Counted from the stretch's first letter, positions 43,421 through 52,170 are shown. The stretch is 64,000 bases of DNA from Pontibacter mangrovi (GCF_006385705.1 NZ_VFRQ01000010.1:62001-126000); one strand, 5' to 3'. Translations and numbers: made by a program. Notes: a model not told the origin generated them from the sequence alone.

Positions 43421-45189
43421 TATTGGTCGATCATGTTCTTGTACTGCATCTGGTACAGCTGCGCGTAATAGCCGTTTTTCTCCAGCAGCTCTTCGTGGTT
43501 GCCCATCTCCTTCAGCTCGCCGCGGTCCAGCACAATAATTTTATCTGCTTTTTGGATGGTGCTGAGGCGGTGCGCGATGACAATGGAAGTGCGGCCGTGC
43601 ATCAGCTGGTCAATGGCGTACTGGATCAGCTCCTCGGTTTCGGAGTCTACGCTGGAGGTGGCCTCGTCCAGGATGATGATTTCCGGGTTGTAAACCATGG
43701 CTCTAACAAAAGAGATGAGCTGGCGCTGGCCTACGGATAAGGTAGCGCCGCGCTCCATCACCTGGTAGTGCAGCCCGCCCGGCAATCGCTCAATAAACTT
43801 GCGTGCCCCCACCAGGTCGGCGGCGTGCCACATCTGCTCCTCGGTTATACTTTTGTTGCCCAAACTGATGTTGTCGGCTATACTTCCGGAGAAAAGGAAC
43901 ACATCCTGCAGCACCACGCCGATGTGGTGGCGCAGCACGCTCAGGTCATACTCCTGCAGGTCGTGGCCATCCACCACAATATGCCCTTTGTTGATCTCGT
44001 AGAAGCGGTTGAGCAAGTTGATGACAGAGGTCTTGCCGGCACCTGTGGCCCCCACAAAAGCCACTGTTTCGCCTGCCTTTACCTCAAACGAAAGGTCGCG
44101 CAGCACCCAGTCTTCGTCTTTGTAGGCAAACCATACATGCTCAAACGTCACGTTGCCTTTAATCTTTTCCGGGGCATAGCTGCCGTTGTCCGGGATCATC
44201 TCCTTGCTGTCGAGCAGGCGCATGAGCCGCTCGGTGCTAACCACGCCCAGCTGCAGCGTGTTAAAGCGGTCGGCGATCATGCGGATCGGGCGGAAGAACA
44301 TCTGGATGTACAATATAAACGCCATCAGCGTACCCAGCGTAATGTCATTTTCTATCACCCCGTAAGCGCCGTACCATACCAGCAGGCCCAGGCCCGCCGC
44401 GCCGATGATCTCGGCCACCGGAAAGTAAATGCTATAGTATAAGACCGAGCGAACGTTGGCGCGGGTATGCTCCTTGTTGATCTCCTTAAACTTCTCCATC
44501 TCGCGCTTCTCGTTCGTGAAGATCTGCACGATGCTCATGCCTGTGATATGCTCCTGCACAAAGGAGTTGAGCCGCGCCACCGCTGTACGCACCTCCTGAA
44601 AGGTGTTCTTTATCTTCTCCTTGAAAATATAGGTACTGATGAGCATGAGCGGGAACGTGGACAAACTCACCAGCGCCAGCTCCCAATCGATGTAGAACAT
44701 GAAGCCGAGGATGAAGACCAGCTGCAGGATATCGCCGATCATGGCGGCCAAGCCCTCGCTGAACACATCCGACAGCGTCTCCACGTCCGACACGTTGCGG
44801 GTTACGAGGGTTCCAATCGGGGTGCGGTCGAAGAACTTGAGGCGCAGGTTCAGGATGTGGCGGTAGAGTACAATCCGGATGTCGCGGACCACGTGCTGGC
44901 CCAGCCAACCGGCAAAATAAGTGTGCAGGTACTGCACAATGGCATGCACCACCAGCAGCACGCCCAAAATCAAGAACATGCGGTTCAGGCCCTCCCAATC
45001 GTTGTTCAGGATCTCGTGGTCTACGGTGTACTGAATGAGGAAGGGGCGCACGGCGGCCAGCACGGCCGAGGCAAAGGTTAGGAACACGATAAAGTAGAAG
45101 ATCCTGACGTAGGGCTTCACAAACGTATAAAGCCGCTTGATCACGTCTGAGTCGAATACTTTACCGCTTTGTTTAGGTGTATCTTCCAA
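43420..45189 (-). CDS. ABC exporter half-transporter with degenerate signature
   Basis: 589 residues with six membrane helices (to about 320) and one nucleotide-binding domain. Walker A GATGAGKT (380-387), Walker B with normal catalytic glutamate E509 (ILDEATSSVD), H-loop IVIAHRLST, but the signature is LSVGQ (484-488) instead of LSGGQ. This is the complement of the 38647 subunit (good signature, degenerate Walker B), as in heterodimeric exporters. The start codon is TTG 45189; no in-frame ATG lies between it and the upstream stop. Confidence 0.92.
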   Translation of the reverse strand: MEDTPKQSGKVFDSDVIKRLYTFVKPYVRIFYFIVFLTFASAVLAAVRPFLIQYTVDHEILNNDWEGLNRMFLILGVLLVVHAIVQYLHTYFAGWLGQHVVRDIRIVLYRHILNLRLKFFDRTPIGTLVTRNVSDVETLSDVFSEGLAAMIGDILQLVFILGFMFYIDWELALVSLSTFPLMLISTYIFKEKIKNTFQEVRTAVARLNSFVQEHITGMSIVQIFTNEKREMEKFKEINKEHTRANVRSVLYYSIYFPVAEIIGAAGLGLLVWYGAYGVIENDITLGTLMAFILYIQMFFRPIRMIADRFNTLQLGVVSTERLMRLLDSKEMIPDNGSYAPEKIKGNVTFEHVWFAYKDEDWVLRDLSFEVKAGETVAFVGATGAGKTSVINLLNRFYEINKGHIVVDGHDLQEYDLSVLRHHIGVVLQDVFLFSGSIADNISLGNKSITEEQMWHAADLVGARKFIERLPGGLHYQVMERGATLSVGQRQLISFVRAMVYNPEIIILDEATSSVDSETEELIQYAIDQLMHGRTSIVIAHRLSTIQKADKIIVLDRGELKEMGNHEELLEKNGYYAQLYQMQYKNMIDQ

Positions 45190-45390
45190 AAGTATGCTTC
45201 TGCTAAAGTATGGTTATCATTGCTGCACTGTCTCCTCTGTACGAGCGCTACTGTTTAACCGATTGTAAAGTTAATGGTTTTGGATCAGGATTTTCAGGTT
45301 TAGGGGATGTTGATTGTTAGTTGGTGATTGTTGATTGCCTCTCTGGCGGTAGCGTCCGCTTGTGCCTCTATACTTTTATAGCCGCAGAAT

Positions 45391-45427
45391 TCCCCTCCTT
45401 AGCTAAGGAGGGGCAGGGGTGGTTTGA
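45391..45427. repeat. CCCCTCCTTAG palindrome with AGGGGTGG tail
   Basis: A perfect 22-base palindrome (45392-45413) beginning CCCCTCCTTAG, followed by GCAGGGGTGG. Copies or relatives are at 48550-48675 and 52171-52290. Confidence 0.65.
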
Positions 45428-45441
45428 TCAGGCTTAAACCA

Positions 45442-45475
45442 GAAAAGGCCGAAGCCACAACAGCCCCAGCCTTTC
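45442..45475 (-). terminator. Terminator of the trans-sulfuration gene
   Basis: GAAAAGGC (45442-45449) pairs with GCCTTTC (45469-45475); on the minus strand the hairpin ends in CCTTTTC, 28 bases past the stop. Moderate strength. Confidence 0.45.
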
Positions 45476-45502
45476 CTATACTTTAAAATCTATGCTTTAG
45501 GC

Positions 45503-46804
45503 TTAGGCCTCTACAGCAACCGCTACTTTTGCCAGCGCCTGCTCAATATCGGAAATAATATCATCCGGGTGCTCCACGCCCACTGAGATACGCACCATCC
45601 CCTCTCCTATGCCCATCTTGGCACGGTCGGCTGGGGAAATGTCGGAGTGGGTCATAGAGGCGGGATGCTCTGCCAGCGACTCGGTGCCGCCCAGGCTTAC
45701 CGCCAGTTTTATCAGCCGCAGGCTGTTCAGGAATTTAAAAGCCTCTTTCTCGCCACCTTTCAGGTCGAAGGAGATCATGGAGCCGGCGGCGGTGCATTGC
45801 TTCTGGTAAATAGCCTGCTGCCGCGGATTGTCCTGCAGGTCGCCGAGGTAGTAAATCTTTTCCACTTTCGGGTGCTGCTTCAGGTAGTTAGCCACGGTTT
45901 CTGCACCGCGAGCCTGCGCCTCCATGCGTATTTTCAGCGTTTCCAGGCTGCGCATCAGCATCCAGCCGGTCCAGGGACTGGCCATGGAGCCGGCAAACGT
46001 GCGCATGCCCTTCACCTGCTTCATCAGCTCAGAAGAACCGGCACAGGCCCCGGCAATCAGGTCGGAGTGGCCGCCGATATACTTGGTGGCAGAGTATAAA
46101 ACCAAGTCAGCGCCGTGCTTGAGCGGGTGCGAGAACACCGGCCCCAGGAAGGTATTGTCCACGGCTACCACTACTTTTTTATCTGCGGTGGAGTGCTTTC
46201 TCGCCAAGGCCACGCACTCCTCAATGTCCACCAGGTGGTTTGTGGGGTTGGCAGGCGTTTCCACATACACCATCGCTAGCTTATCGGCCACACCGGATTC
46301 CTCCAGCTGCTGGGCGATCTGCTCCGGGGTGGCGCAGGCGTTAAAGCCTATACTTTGGATGCCGAACTTGGGCAGGATGTTCTTGATGTAGTAGTCGGAG
46401 CCGCCGTAGATGGGCTCGCTGTGCAGGATCACGTCGCCGGGTTTTAGCAGGGCCAGCAGTGTGGTGCTGATAGCCGCCATCCCGCTGGCAAACACCGCGG
46501 CTTCCTCGGCGGCGTCCCAGAAGCGGAGGCGGTTCTCCAGTATCTCCAGGTCGGGGTTGTTGAGGCGGCTATAGATCAGGCCCAGCTGCTCCTCGGCGTT
46601 CTTCTCGCGCAGGCCGTAGGCCAGCTCAAAAAATGCTTTGCCCTCTTCGGCACTCTTAAAAACAAAGGTGGATGTTTGGTAAATCGGAGCTTTCACGGCC
46701 ATTTCCGACCACTCGGGGTTGTACCCGTAGCTCATCATTAAACTCTCCGGCCGCACGTGCTTTCCGTTTAAGTGCGGCCCCAGATGGTCCTCTTCCAGTT
46801 GCAT
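45503..46804 (-). CDS. PLP-dependent trans-sulfuration enzyme
   Basis: 433-residue cystathionine gamma-synthase/methionine gamma-lyase family member. PLP lysine K241 in LYSATKYIGGHSD; YSRLNNPD and FASGMAAIST at the cofactor site; VETPANPTN and VDNTFLGP; C-terminal SLGGTESLAEHPASMTHSD. Whether it is a gamma-synthase, gamma-lyase or beta-lyase cannot be decided by eye; the long N-terminus (MSYGYNPEWSEMAVK) marks a subgroup common in Bacteroidota labelled cystathionine gamma-synthase family. Follows truA by about 35 bases on the same strand. Confidence 0.88.
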   Translation of the reverse strand: MQLEEDHLGPHLNGKHVRPESLMMSYGYNPEWSEMAVKAPIYQTSTFVFKSAEEGKAFFELAYGLREKNAEEQLGLIYSRLNNPDLEILENRLRFWDAAEEAAVFASGMAAISTTLLALLKPGDVILHSEPIYGGSDYYIKNILPKFGIQSIGFNACATPEQIAQQLEESGVADKLAMVYVETPANPTNHLVDIEECVALARKHSTADKKVVVAVDNTFLGPVFSHPLKHGADLVLYSATKYIGGHSDLIAGACAGSSELMKQVKGMRTFAGSMASPWTGWMLMRSLETLKIRMEAQARGAETVANYLKQHPKVEKIYYLGDLQDNPRQQAIYQKQCTAAGSMISFDLKGGEKEAFKFLNSLRLIKLAVSLGGTESLAEHPASMTHSDISPADRAKMGIGEGMVRISVGVEHPDDIISDIEQALAKVAVAVEA

Positions 46805-46838
46805 AATCAGGTTAGTTTTGGGTTAAGGTTGATTAGTT

Positions 46839-47585
46839 TTAAGGTATAAATAGTTCAGGTGGATACTCTACTTTAGCCAAATACAGCCCTTCCGACGGTG
46901 CTGCGCCGCTGGACCGGCTCCTGTCCTGGCTGGCGATAATCTGCTCAAACTCCGCCACTGTCAGCTTTCCGCGGCCCACGTCTACCAGTGTGCCCACCAC
47001 CAGGCGCACCATGCCTCTCAGAAAGCGGTTGGCCCGGATGGTGAATTGCAGCTCCTCCCCCTCCTGTTGCCACACGGCCTCATACATGTTGCAACGGTAA
47101 TGTTTGGTATCGCCTTTTACTTTGCTGAAGGTAGTAAAATCCTCATACTTTATTAGTATGGCGGCGGCCTCGTTCATTTTACCCATATCCAAAGGGCGGC
47201 TGTGGTACCAGGCGTGGTAGCGTTTAAACGGGTTTTTGCGGAGCGTGATATGGTAATGGTAGGTGCGGGCAAAGGCATCGTAGCGGGCGTGCGCCTCGGC
47301 CTGCACGGGGTATAAGTTCACGGCGGCGATATCCTCCGGGAGGATGCGGTTGAGGCGATAAACGACGTGCTGCGGGTCCAGCTCCTGCTGAGCGTTAAAG
47401 TGCACGAATTGCTGGCTGGCATGCACCCCGGTATCGGTGCGGCCGCTGCCGGTGGTACTAATCGGCTCGCGCAGCACCTTGCTCAGGCTATCCTCCAACA
47501 CCTCCTGCACCGACAGCGCGTTTGGCTGCACCTGCCACCCATGAAACCGGGTTCCGTCGTAAGCTATCTCTAAAAAATACCGCAT
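46839..47585 (-). CDS. truA: tRNA pseudouridine38-40 synthase
   Basis: Isomerises uridines 38-40 of the tRNA anticodon stem. From ATG 47585 it is 248 residues (MRYFLEIAYDGTRFHGWQ); the extra ATG at 47618 adds an uncharacteristic leader. The catalytic aspartate lies in GSGRTDTGVHAS (about 46-57). FKRYHAWYHSRPLDMGKMNEAA and FLRGMVRLVVGTLVDVGRG are typical TruA segments. Likely co-transcribed with the trans-sulfuration gene. Confidence 0.94.
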   Translation of the reverse strand: MRYFLEIAYDGTRFHGWQVQPNALSVQEVLEDSLSKVLREPISTTGSGRTDTGVHASQQFVHFNAQQELDPQHVVYRLNRILPEDIAAVNLYPVQAEAHARYDAFARTYHYHITLRKNPFKRYHAWYHSRPLDMGKMNEAAAILIKYEDFTTFSKVKGDTKHYRCNMYEAVWQQEGEELQFTIRANRFLRGMVRLVVGTLVDVGRGKLTVAEFEQIIASQDRSRSSGAAPSEGLYLAKVEYPPELFIP

Positions 47586-47742
47586 AAGGCAAAGGTATGA
47601 TTTTGGAACAAAAGACACAGGACAAAAGGTGCAACCGCACCTGCTTTACAGGGCAAAGGCAGGTCTAATCATACTTTTCCGCACGAGCGTTCTTGGCTGG
47701 CATGCCGCCTTTCTCATAAATATCCCTTCGCCACAATCTTAA

Positions 47743-47774
47743 TTTTAGTTTTTACAGGGGTTTGGCTAATTTTG
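47743..47774 (+). promoter_or_regulatory. Candidate promoter of the DUF4293 gene
   Basis: TAATTTTG (47767-47774) matches the -7 box; TTTTA (47743-47747) is 19 bases upstream in place of TTTG. Predicted start near 47781, ATG at 47805. Confidence 0.45.
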
Positions 47775-47804
47775 CGGTTCTTAAGCAGATAATTATACCA
47801 TCTT

Positions 47805-48305
47805 ATGATACAACGAATCCAAACTGTGTTTCTGGCGCTTATGGCCATTGCCCTGATCTCCATGCTGTTTCTGCCGCTTTGGTCTAAAACAGACCCTGCC
47901 ACTGGCGAAACGCTGGTGCTGTCGGCCTGGAACCTCAAATCTTATTTCCTGACAGAGGCAGGCGAGCCGGGCAAGGTTGGCACCATTGCACAGCAGGGCA
48001 CCATTGCCATTGGCATGCTGGCCATTGCCGCCGCCGTACTTGCCGTGTATGAGATTTTCCAGTACAAGAGCCGCCTAAACCAGATGAAGCTCGGCCTGCT
48101 GAACACGTTGCTGATTATGGCAACGCTGGGCGCGATGCTCTACTATGCCTATTTTGTGGGCAACGACCTGATCCAGGTGGAGGGCAAAGGCACGTACGAG
48201 GCTGGCTTTTACATGCCATTACTGGCGCTGGTGCTCAATTCCCTGGCCAACCGCTTCATCAAACGCGACGAGGACCTGGTAAGGTCGGTGGACAGGCTGC
48301 GATAG
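47805..48305 (+). CDS. DUF4293 four-helix membrane protein
   Basis: 166 residues with four hydrophobic segments (about 6-24, 57-80, 96-118, 134-152) and the DUF4293 start MIQRIQTVFLALMAIALI, a Bacteroidota-specific family of unknown function. It keeps the usual loop after helix 1 (LPLWSK...) and ends in NRFIKRDEDLVRSVDRLR. Divergent from truA, own promoter, strong terminator. Confidence 0.88.
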   Translation: MIQRIQTVFLALMAIALISMLFLPLWSKTDPATGETLVLSAWNLKSYFLTEAGEPGKVGTIAQQGTIAIGMLAIAAAVLAVYEIFQYKSRLNQMKLGLLNTLLIMATLGAMLYYAYFVGNDLIQVEGKGTYEAGFYMPLLALVLNSLANRFIKRDEDLVRSVDRLR

Positions 48306-48330
48306 TAAGCCGCAAAGTACAAAACAGATA

Positions 48331-48366
48331 AGGCGGGTGTTGCTTCGGCGGCACCCGCCTTTTTTT
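48331..48366 (+). terminator. Terminator after DUF4293 gene
   Basis: Stem AGGCGGGTG (48331-48339) with CACCCGCCT (48352-48360) and seven T residues. Confidence 0.9.
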
Positions 48367-48459
48367 GTGGCTGGAGGCGACGTTTTCAGCTATACTTATC
48401 TGCTGCCTCTGTGGCACAAGCTGTAAGTTCAGGAGCAGTTTTGGCCTGCCGCTTGTGTT

Positions 48460-48484
48460 TATACTTGTGCTATACTTTATACTT
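48460..48484. repeat. Cluster of three TATACTT words
   Basis: TATACTT at 48460-48466, 48471-48477 and 48478-48484 in an intergenic region, same orientation. Confidence 0.75.
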
Positions 48485-48489
48485 TCCAT

Positions 48490-48554
48490 GGCGCCCCGAA
48501 GGCTTTCGGGGTGTCTTCTCCTGCTTTAGCCAAAGCTATGCAACTTGAACCAAG
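48490..48554. repeat. GGCGCCCCGAAGG intergenic repeat, copy 1
   Basis: GGCGCCCCGAAGG followed by TTTCGGGGTG, then GCAACTTGAACCAAG. A second copy is at 51779-51834 with the same order of blocks. The CCCCGAA.../...TTCGGGG part can form a hairpin. Confidence 0.55.
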
Positions 48555-48675
48555 TCCCCTTCAAAGGGGGCAGGGGGATGACAATCGTTCTCAAAAACTC
48601 CCTCCCCTGTTCTTAGGGGAGGGCTGGGGAGGGGTAAACTCCCCTCCTTAACCCAGGAGGCGCAGGGGCCATTGG
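48550..48675. repeat. Cluster of AGGGG-type palindromic repeats
   Basis: Three units in a row: TCCCCTTCAAAGGGGG (48555-48570), CCTCCCCTGTTCTTAGGGGA with tail (48601-48637), and CCCCTCCTTAACCCAGGAGG with tail (48641-48667). The second unit and its leading AAAACTCCC recur at about 52264-52290. Confidence 0.6.
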
Positions 48676-48713
48676 ATCCTGCACTACCGAGCTCTCTACT
48701 ATCAGATAAAAAA

Positions 48714-48744
48714 AGCGCAGCACAGGTATCCTCCGTGCTGCGCT
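48714..48744 (-). terminator. Terminator of the DUF4476 gene
   Basis: Perfect 10-bp stem AGCGCAGCAC (48714-48723) with 48735-48744; on the minus strand it is followed by seven T residues. Confidence 0.85.
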
Positions 48745-48799
48745 CACTTTATATCACACTAAACCTTAAACTTTTTCCTTTCTCGTTTCTAAACTCACT

Positions 48800-49558
48800 T
48801 TATCTTCTCCGCCTGGCGTATTCCTCCAGCTCTCGCACGCTGCTATCGAACCGGAACAGGTCGAAGATGTAGTAGAAGTGCTCGCGGTCGCAGAGGTTGT
48901 CGTAGGCGTATTTGGCGAACTCTACGCGGGTGCTTTCGTGGTCGAACTGCCGCAGCAGGCGCTTCAGATCGTCGGCCATGATACTGTTGCCACGCAGCGC
49001 CTCGCGGGCTATGCTTAGTTTGGAACTCTCGAAGTCTCGGCGGCGAATAGCCTCTATGGCGCGGTCCAACTCACGCCCCGAAAGCAGGTTGCGGCAGTTG
49101 CCGTAGTAATCGTCGCGATAGCGGTCATCGTATCGATCGTCATAACGGTCGTGGCCGCAGTGGTCGTCGTGGCGGTGGTGGTCCGGGTAAGGGGGCAGCG
49201 GCGGTCTAGGCACTACAACAGGTGCCAACGGGATCTCGCTCAGGAGTTTAAGATAGGCTTTGCCGCTCCTGCCCAACGTGCGCACGCCATAGTTTGCCTC
49301 TACCCCGTGCGGCACAAACACCCTCTGCCCCATTTTGTACATGCCGTGCCGGCTGCGCACGCGCAACTCCACATAATGCTCGCCCGGACGCACGTGGTTC
49401 AGGCGCACATAGTTGGTAGCTGCCCGGTTCGCCAAACGTCCGTCTATTTCAACCTGAAATAGCTCGCCGCGCTCGGCAGTGAAAGTAAGGATGGAGCTTT
49501 GTGCCCAAACCGGCAGCGCCAGCAGCACAAACAGGAACGGTAGTAGAAGCTTTCTCAT
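48800..49558 (-). CDS. DUF4476 secreted protein
   Basis: 252 residues from ATG 49558 (MRKLLLPFLFVLLALPVWAQ, a cleavable signal peptide); the ATG at 49597 would hide it behind 13 charged residues. An N-terminal beta-rich PEGA-like segment (about 20-110), a His/Asp-rich linker (PDHHRHDDHCGHDRYDD, possible metal binding) and a C-terminal helical DUF4476 domain (LSGRELDRAIEAIRRRDFESSKLSIAREAL). Function unknown, exported. Confidence 0.85.
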   Translation of the reverse strand: MRKLLLPFLFVLLALPVWAQSSILTFTAERGELFQVEIDGRLANRAATNYVRLNHVRPGEHYVELRVRSRHGMYKMGQRVFVPHGVEANYGVRTLGRSGKAYLKLLSEIPLAPVVVPRPPLPPYPDHHRHDDHCGHDRYDDRYDDRYRDDYYGNCRNLLSGRELDRAIEAIRRRDFESSKLSIAREALRGNSIMADDLKRLLRQFDHESTRVEFAKYAYDNLCDREHFYYIFDLFRFDSSVRELEEYARRRR

Positions 49559-49629
49559 GGCAAGTATAGGTTTTTGCTTATACTTGCTCTTAGCCAATTA
49601 TTGTGCCAGTTTGGTTATTAATCGCAGTT

Positions 49630-50310
49630 TTACTTCTCCCGCTTCAGGTTAAGGTTGTAGTTGAGGCCGATGGCTAAAGAGCCAGGGTATGGATACTCGT
49701 CTCTTGGAGCTAACTTCCGCCTAAAGCTCCGGCTGATCATGTAGTAGTTGAAGTAAGCGTCCAGACGACTATTTATGTTGTAGCCAAGCCCAAAACCACC
49801 TGTTAAGTAGGCATTCAAACCAGAGGTTTTCTCGTTATAGATTACCGTTTCTATCCCACCTTCTTGTTCTGTCTTTGCTGCTTGCGTAGTGCTATACATC
49901 GGCGTAAACATCCCTGTACCATAGAACTGTAGCCGCTTTAGAGGGTAGAATAACATATACTCCATTGTAATCGGCACCCCCACGCCTCGCGTTTTAGATG
50001 TTTCATTATAATGGATAAGATTGTCTTCAGACTCTACATAAGTATAACTCCAATCCTGATTGTCGGTACCATACCATATTCCAGTTTGCAACCTTACCCT
50101 TTTATTAAGCTTATAGCCCATATACATAGAGGCGTAAGGCTGAATATTTCCACCCTTTGGCTGCTGGCTGTATTTTAAGTCATATCCTATAACAAGAGCA
50201 TTAGCGCCTATGTAAAGCTGTTTGGCTCTTGCGGTGTCTTTATAGACCACTAGCTGGGCCTTAGCCGCAAACGAGGTAAGCAGCATAAGTGATAAAAAGA
50301 GTGTTTTCAT
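49630..50310 (-). CDS. Outer-membrane beta-barrel-like protein
   Basis: 226 residues from ATG 50310 with signal peptide MKTLFLSLMLLTSFAAKAQ; upstream in-frame ATG at 50379 is rejected because it buries the signal. The mature part alternates aromatic and polar residues with repeated turns (YASMYMGYKLNKRVRLQTGIWYG, FGLGYNINSRLDAYFNYYMIS), as in small outer-membrane beta-barrels. It ends in NLNLKREK rather than an aromatic residue. Lower GC than its neighbours. Specific family not recognised. Confidence 0.7.
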   Translation of the reverse strand: MKTLFLSLMLLTSFAAKAQLVVYKDTARAKQLYIGANALVIGYDLKYSQQPKGGNIQPYASMYMGYKLNKRVRLQTGIWYGTDNQDWSYTYVESEDNLIHYNETSKTRGVGVPITMEYMLFYPLKRLQFYGTGMFTPMYSTTQAAKTEQEGGIETVIYNEKTSGLNAYLTGGFGLGYNINSRLDAYFNYYMISRSFRRKLAPRDEYPYPGSLAIGLNYNLNLKREK

Positions 50311-50422
50311 TTGAGGTATGTTTATAGGAACGCAAATACTTAGCTCTATAAATATATCTATATTGAAGTATAAGTACAAGGCAATTGCCTCAGCCTCTTG
50401 GCAACATCAGCCCCAAAAAACA

Positions 50423-50455
50423 GAAGCGCCACAGGTGCTGTACCTGTGGCGCTTC
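50423..50455 (-). terminator. purM terminator
   Basis: Perfect 14-bp stem (50423-50436 with 50442-50455), five-base loop, then TGTTTTTT on the minus strand. Confidence 0.85.
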
Positions 50456-50477
50456 AGAAGTATAAATGAAGTTTGCT

Positions 50478-51647
50478 TTAGCCTTCGTAGTAGAACTCAC
50501 CGTACGGGCTGCGGATGGTGAGCTCATTAGTTTTGCTCTCTTCTACGCGGCCAATGATCTGAGCCTCCACACCAAAGCTCTTCGAGATGTCGATCAGGCT
50601 CTGCGCATGCTCCTCCGGCAGGTAAATTTCCAGGCGGTGGCCCATGTTAAAGACTTTGTACATCTCTTTCCAGTCGGTGTGGCTCTGCTCCTGTATAATG
50701 CGGAACAGCGGCGGCACCGGCAGCAGGTTGTCTTTAATAATATGCACTTTCTCGGTAAAGTGCAGCACTTTGGTCTGGGCGCCTCCGCTGCAGTGCACCA
50801 TGCCGTGGATGTGCGGGCGGTGCTGCTTCAGAATCGCCATCACGATGGGCGCATAGGTACGCGTTGGCGAGAGCACCAGTTTGCCTATCTCCACACCTGT
50901 CTCAGGGTCTACATCTGTCAGGCGCAGGTTACCGGAGTACACCAGGTCTATCGGCAATTCTGGATCGTAGCTCTCGGGGTAAGAGGCAGCCAGGTATTTA
51001 TGGAACACGTCGTGGCGGGCCGAGGTGAGGCCGTTGCTGCCCATGCCGCCGTTATACTCTGTCTCGTAAGTGGCTTGCCCGTAAGAGGCAAAACCTACGA
51101 TCACGTCGCCGGGCTGTATGGTGTGGTTCGAAATCACCTCGTCGCGGCGCATGCGGGCGGTTACGGTGCTGTCCACGATGATGGTGCGCACCAGGTCGCC
51201 CACGTCGGCTGTCTCGCCGCCGGTGCTGTAAATGCCCACGCCGTTGTCGCGCAGCATCTGCAGCACCTCCTCGGTGCCGTTGATGATAGCGGCAATCACC
51301 TCGCCCGGGATCAGGTTCTTGTTGCGGCCAATGGTAGAGGAAAGCAGGATTCTATCGGTAGCGCCCACGCATAGCAGGTCGTCGGTGTTCATCACCACGG
51401 CATCCTGGGCAATGCCTTTCCACACGCTCAGGTCGCCGGTCTCTTTCCAGTACATGTACGCCAACGAGGATTTGGTGCCGGCCCCGTCGGCGTGCATAAT
51501 GGCGCAGTAGTCTTCGTCTCCCGTCAGAATATCGGGGATGATCTTGCAGAAAGCTTTCGGGAATAGTCCTTTGTCGATGTTTTTGATGGCGTTGTGCACA
51601 TCCTCCTTAGAGGCGGATACGCCGCGACGCAAATATCTGTTTTCCAT
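50478..51647 (-). CDS. purM: Phosphoribosylformylglycinamidine cyclo-ligase
   Basis: AIR synthetase, fifth step of purine synthesis, ATP-dependent ring closure of FGAM. 389 residues in the PurM/selenophosphate synthetase fold: HADGAGTKSSLAYMYW, the metal/ATP site VMNTDDLLCVGA, GGETADVGDLVRT and a C-terminal domain with VFNMGHRLEIYLP. The longer, MENRYLRRGVSASKEDVH type is the Bacteroidota form. A CAAATTTA at 51669-51676 (TAAATTTG on the minus strand) is a plausible -7 box. Monocistronic with a strong terminator. Confidence 0.93.
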   Translation of the reverse strand: MENRYLRRGVSASKEDVHNAIKNIDKGLFPKAFCKIIPDILTGDEDYCAIMHADGAGTKSSLAYMYWKETGDLSVWKGIAQDAVVMNTDDLLCVGATDRILLSSTIGRNKNLIPGEVIAAIINGTEEVLQMLRDNGVGIYSTGGETADVGDLVRTIIVDSTVTARMRRDEVISNHTIQPGDVIVGFASYGQATYETEYNGGMGSNGLTSARHDVFHKYLAASYPESYDPELPIDLVYSGNLRLTDVDPETGVEIGKLVLSPTRTYAPIVMAILKQHRPHIHGMVHCSGGAQTKVLHFTEKVHIIKDNLLPVPPLFRIIQEQSHTDWKEMYKVFNMGHRLEIYLPEEHAQSLIDISKSFGVEAQIIGRVEESKTNELTIRSPYGEFYYEG

Positions 51648-51778
51648 AGTTTCAGGATGATTTGCCTACAAATTTAACAAACAGAACGGCATTCGCGACA
51701 GCAGCGGCCATTTATTATACTTTAAACTAGCGGGTTGCAAAGGTTATGCAAGAGCTGTCTCCTTTTCTATAGCTCCCT

Positions 51779-51834
51779 GGCGCCCCGAAGGTTTTGGGGG
51801 TGCCTTGCCGCCGCTTCCTGCAACTGGAGCCAAG
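51779..51834. repeat. GGCGCCCCGAAGG intergenic repeat, copy 2
   Basis: Same block order as 48490-48554: GGCGCCCCGAAGG, TTTTGGGGGTG, then GCAACTGGAGCCAAG. Confidence 0.55.
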
Positions 51835-52045
51835 CTATCTTCTCTAGCTGCCGTTCATCCTCAGTTTTACGAACCTAAAGTTGCATCTCCTACTTTGGTG
51901 CCCTCCGAGGCCGGGAGGCCTCATCTTCCCGCATCGCGCTGTGTTCCCTTCCTTTGCTCCTGACGTCGCAATGCCCTTACAGGGCACCGGAATCTCACAA
52001 GGCGCTCAACGGAAAGATTGGGATCAGGTTCGATAGCTACCGTTT

Positions 52046-52149
52046 TGTCATCTCGACCTTCGGGAGAGATCTCTTCAGAGTTCCCGATACAACTCTCACA
52101 GCTACGCTGGCTCTTTTCGGCTCTCGCCTCAAGAGTACTCGAGATGACA
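52046..52149. repeat. 104-bp element with TGTCATCTCGA inverted ends
   Basis: Perfect 11-bp terminal inverted repeats, TGTCATCTCGA (52046-52056) and TCGAGATGACA (52139-52149), with internal GAGAGATCTC and complementary blocks. It matches the general form of the GTCATYTCGA-type intergenic repeats seen in many Bacteroidota genomes. No coding capacity. Confidence 0.6.
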
Positions 52150-52170
52150 GAGAAAGCAGCAAGTACAATT

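Larger units (their letters stand above)
45190..45502. other. Repeat-rich intergenic region
   Basis: 313 bases with no gene: two AAGTATG words near the start, a single-arm TTGATTGTTAG-type repeat (45310-45347), the perfect 22-base CCCCTCCTTA palindrome (45392-45413) with its AGGGGTGG tail, and a terminator for the next gene (45442-45475). Confidence 0.6.

Noticed and set aside
45187-45194. TACTTTTG on the minus strand as promoter of the ABC exporter gene
   Set aside because: It overlaps the TTG start codon, leaving no room for a transcript start upstream of the gene.
45392-45413. Perfect 22-base palindrome as an attachment or operator site
   Set aside because: Closely related copies occur in other gaps, which fits a dispersed repeat family better.
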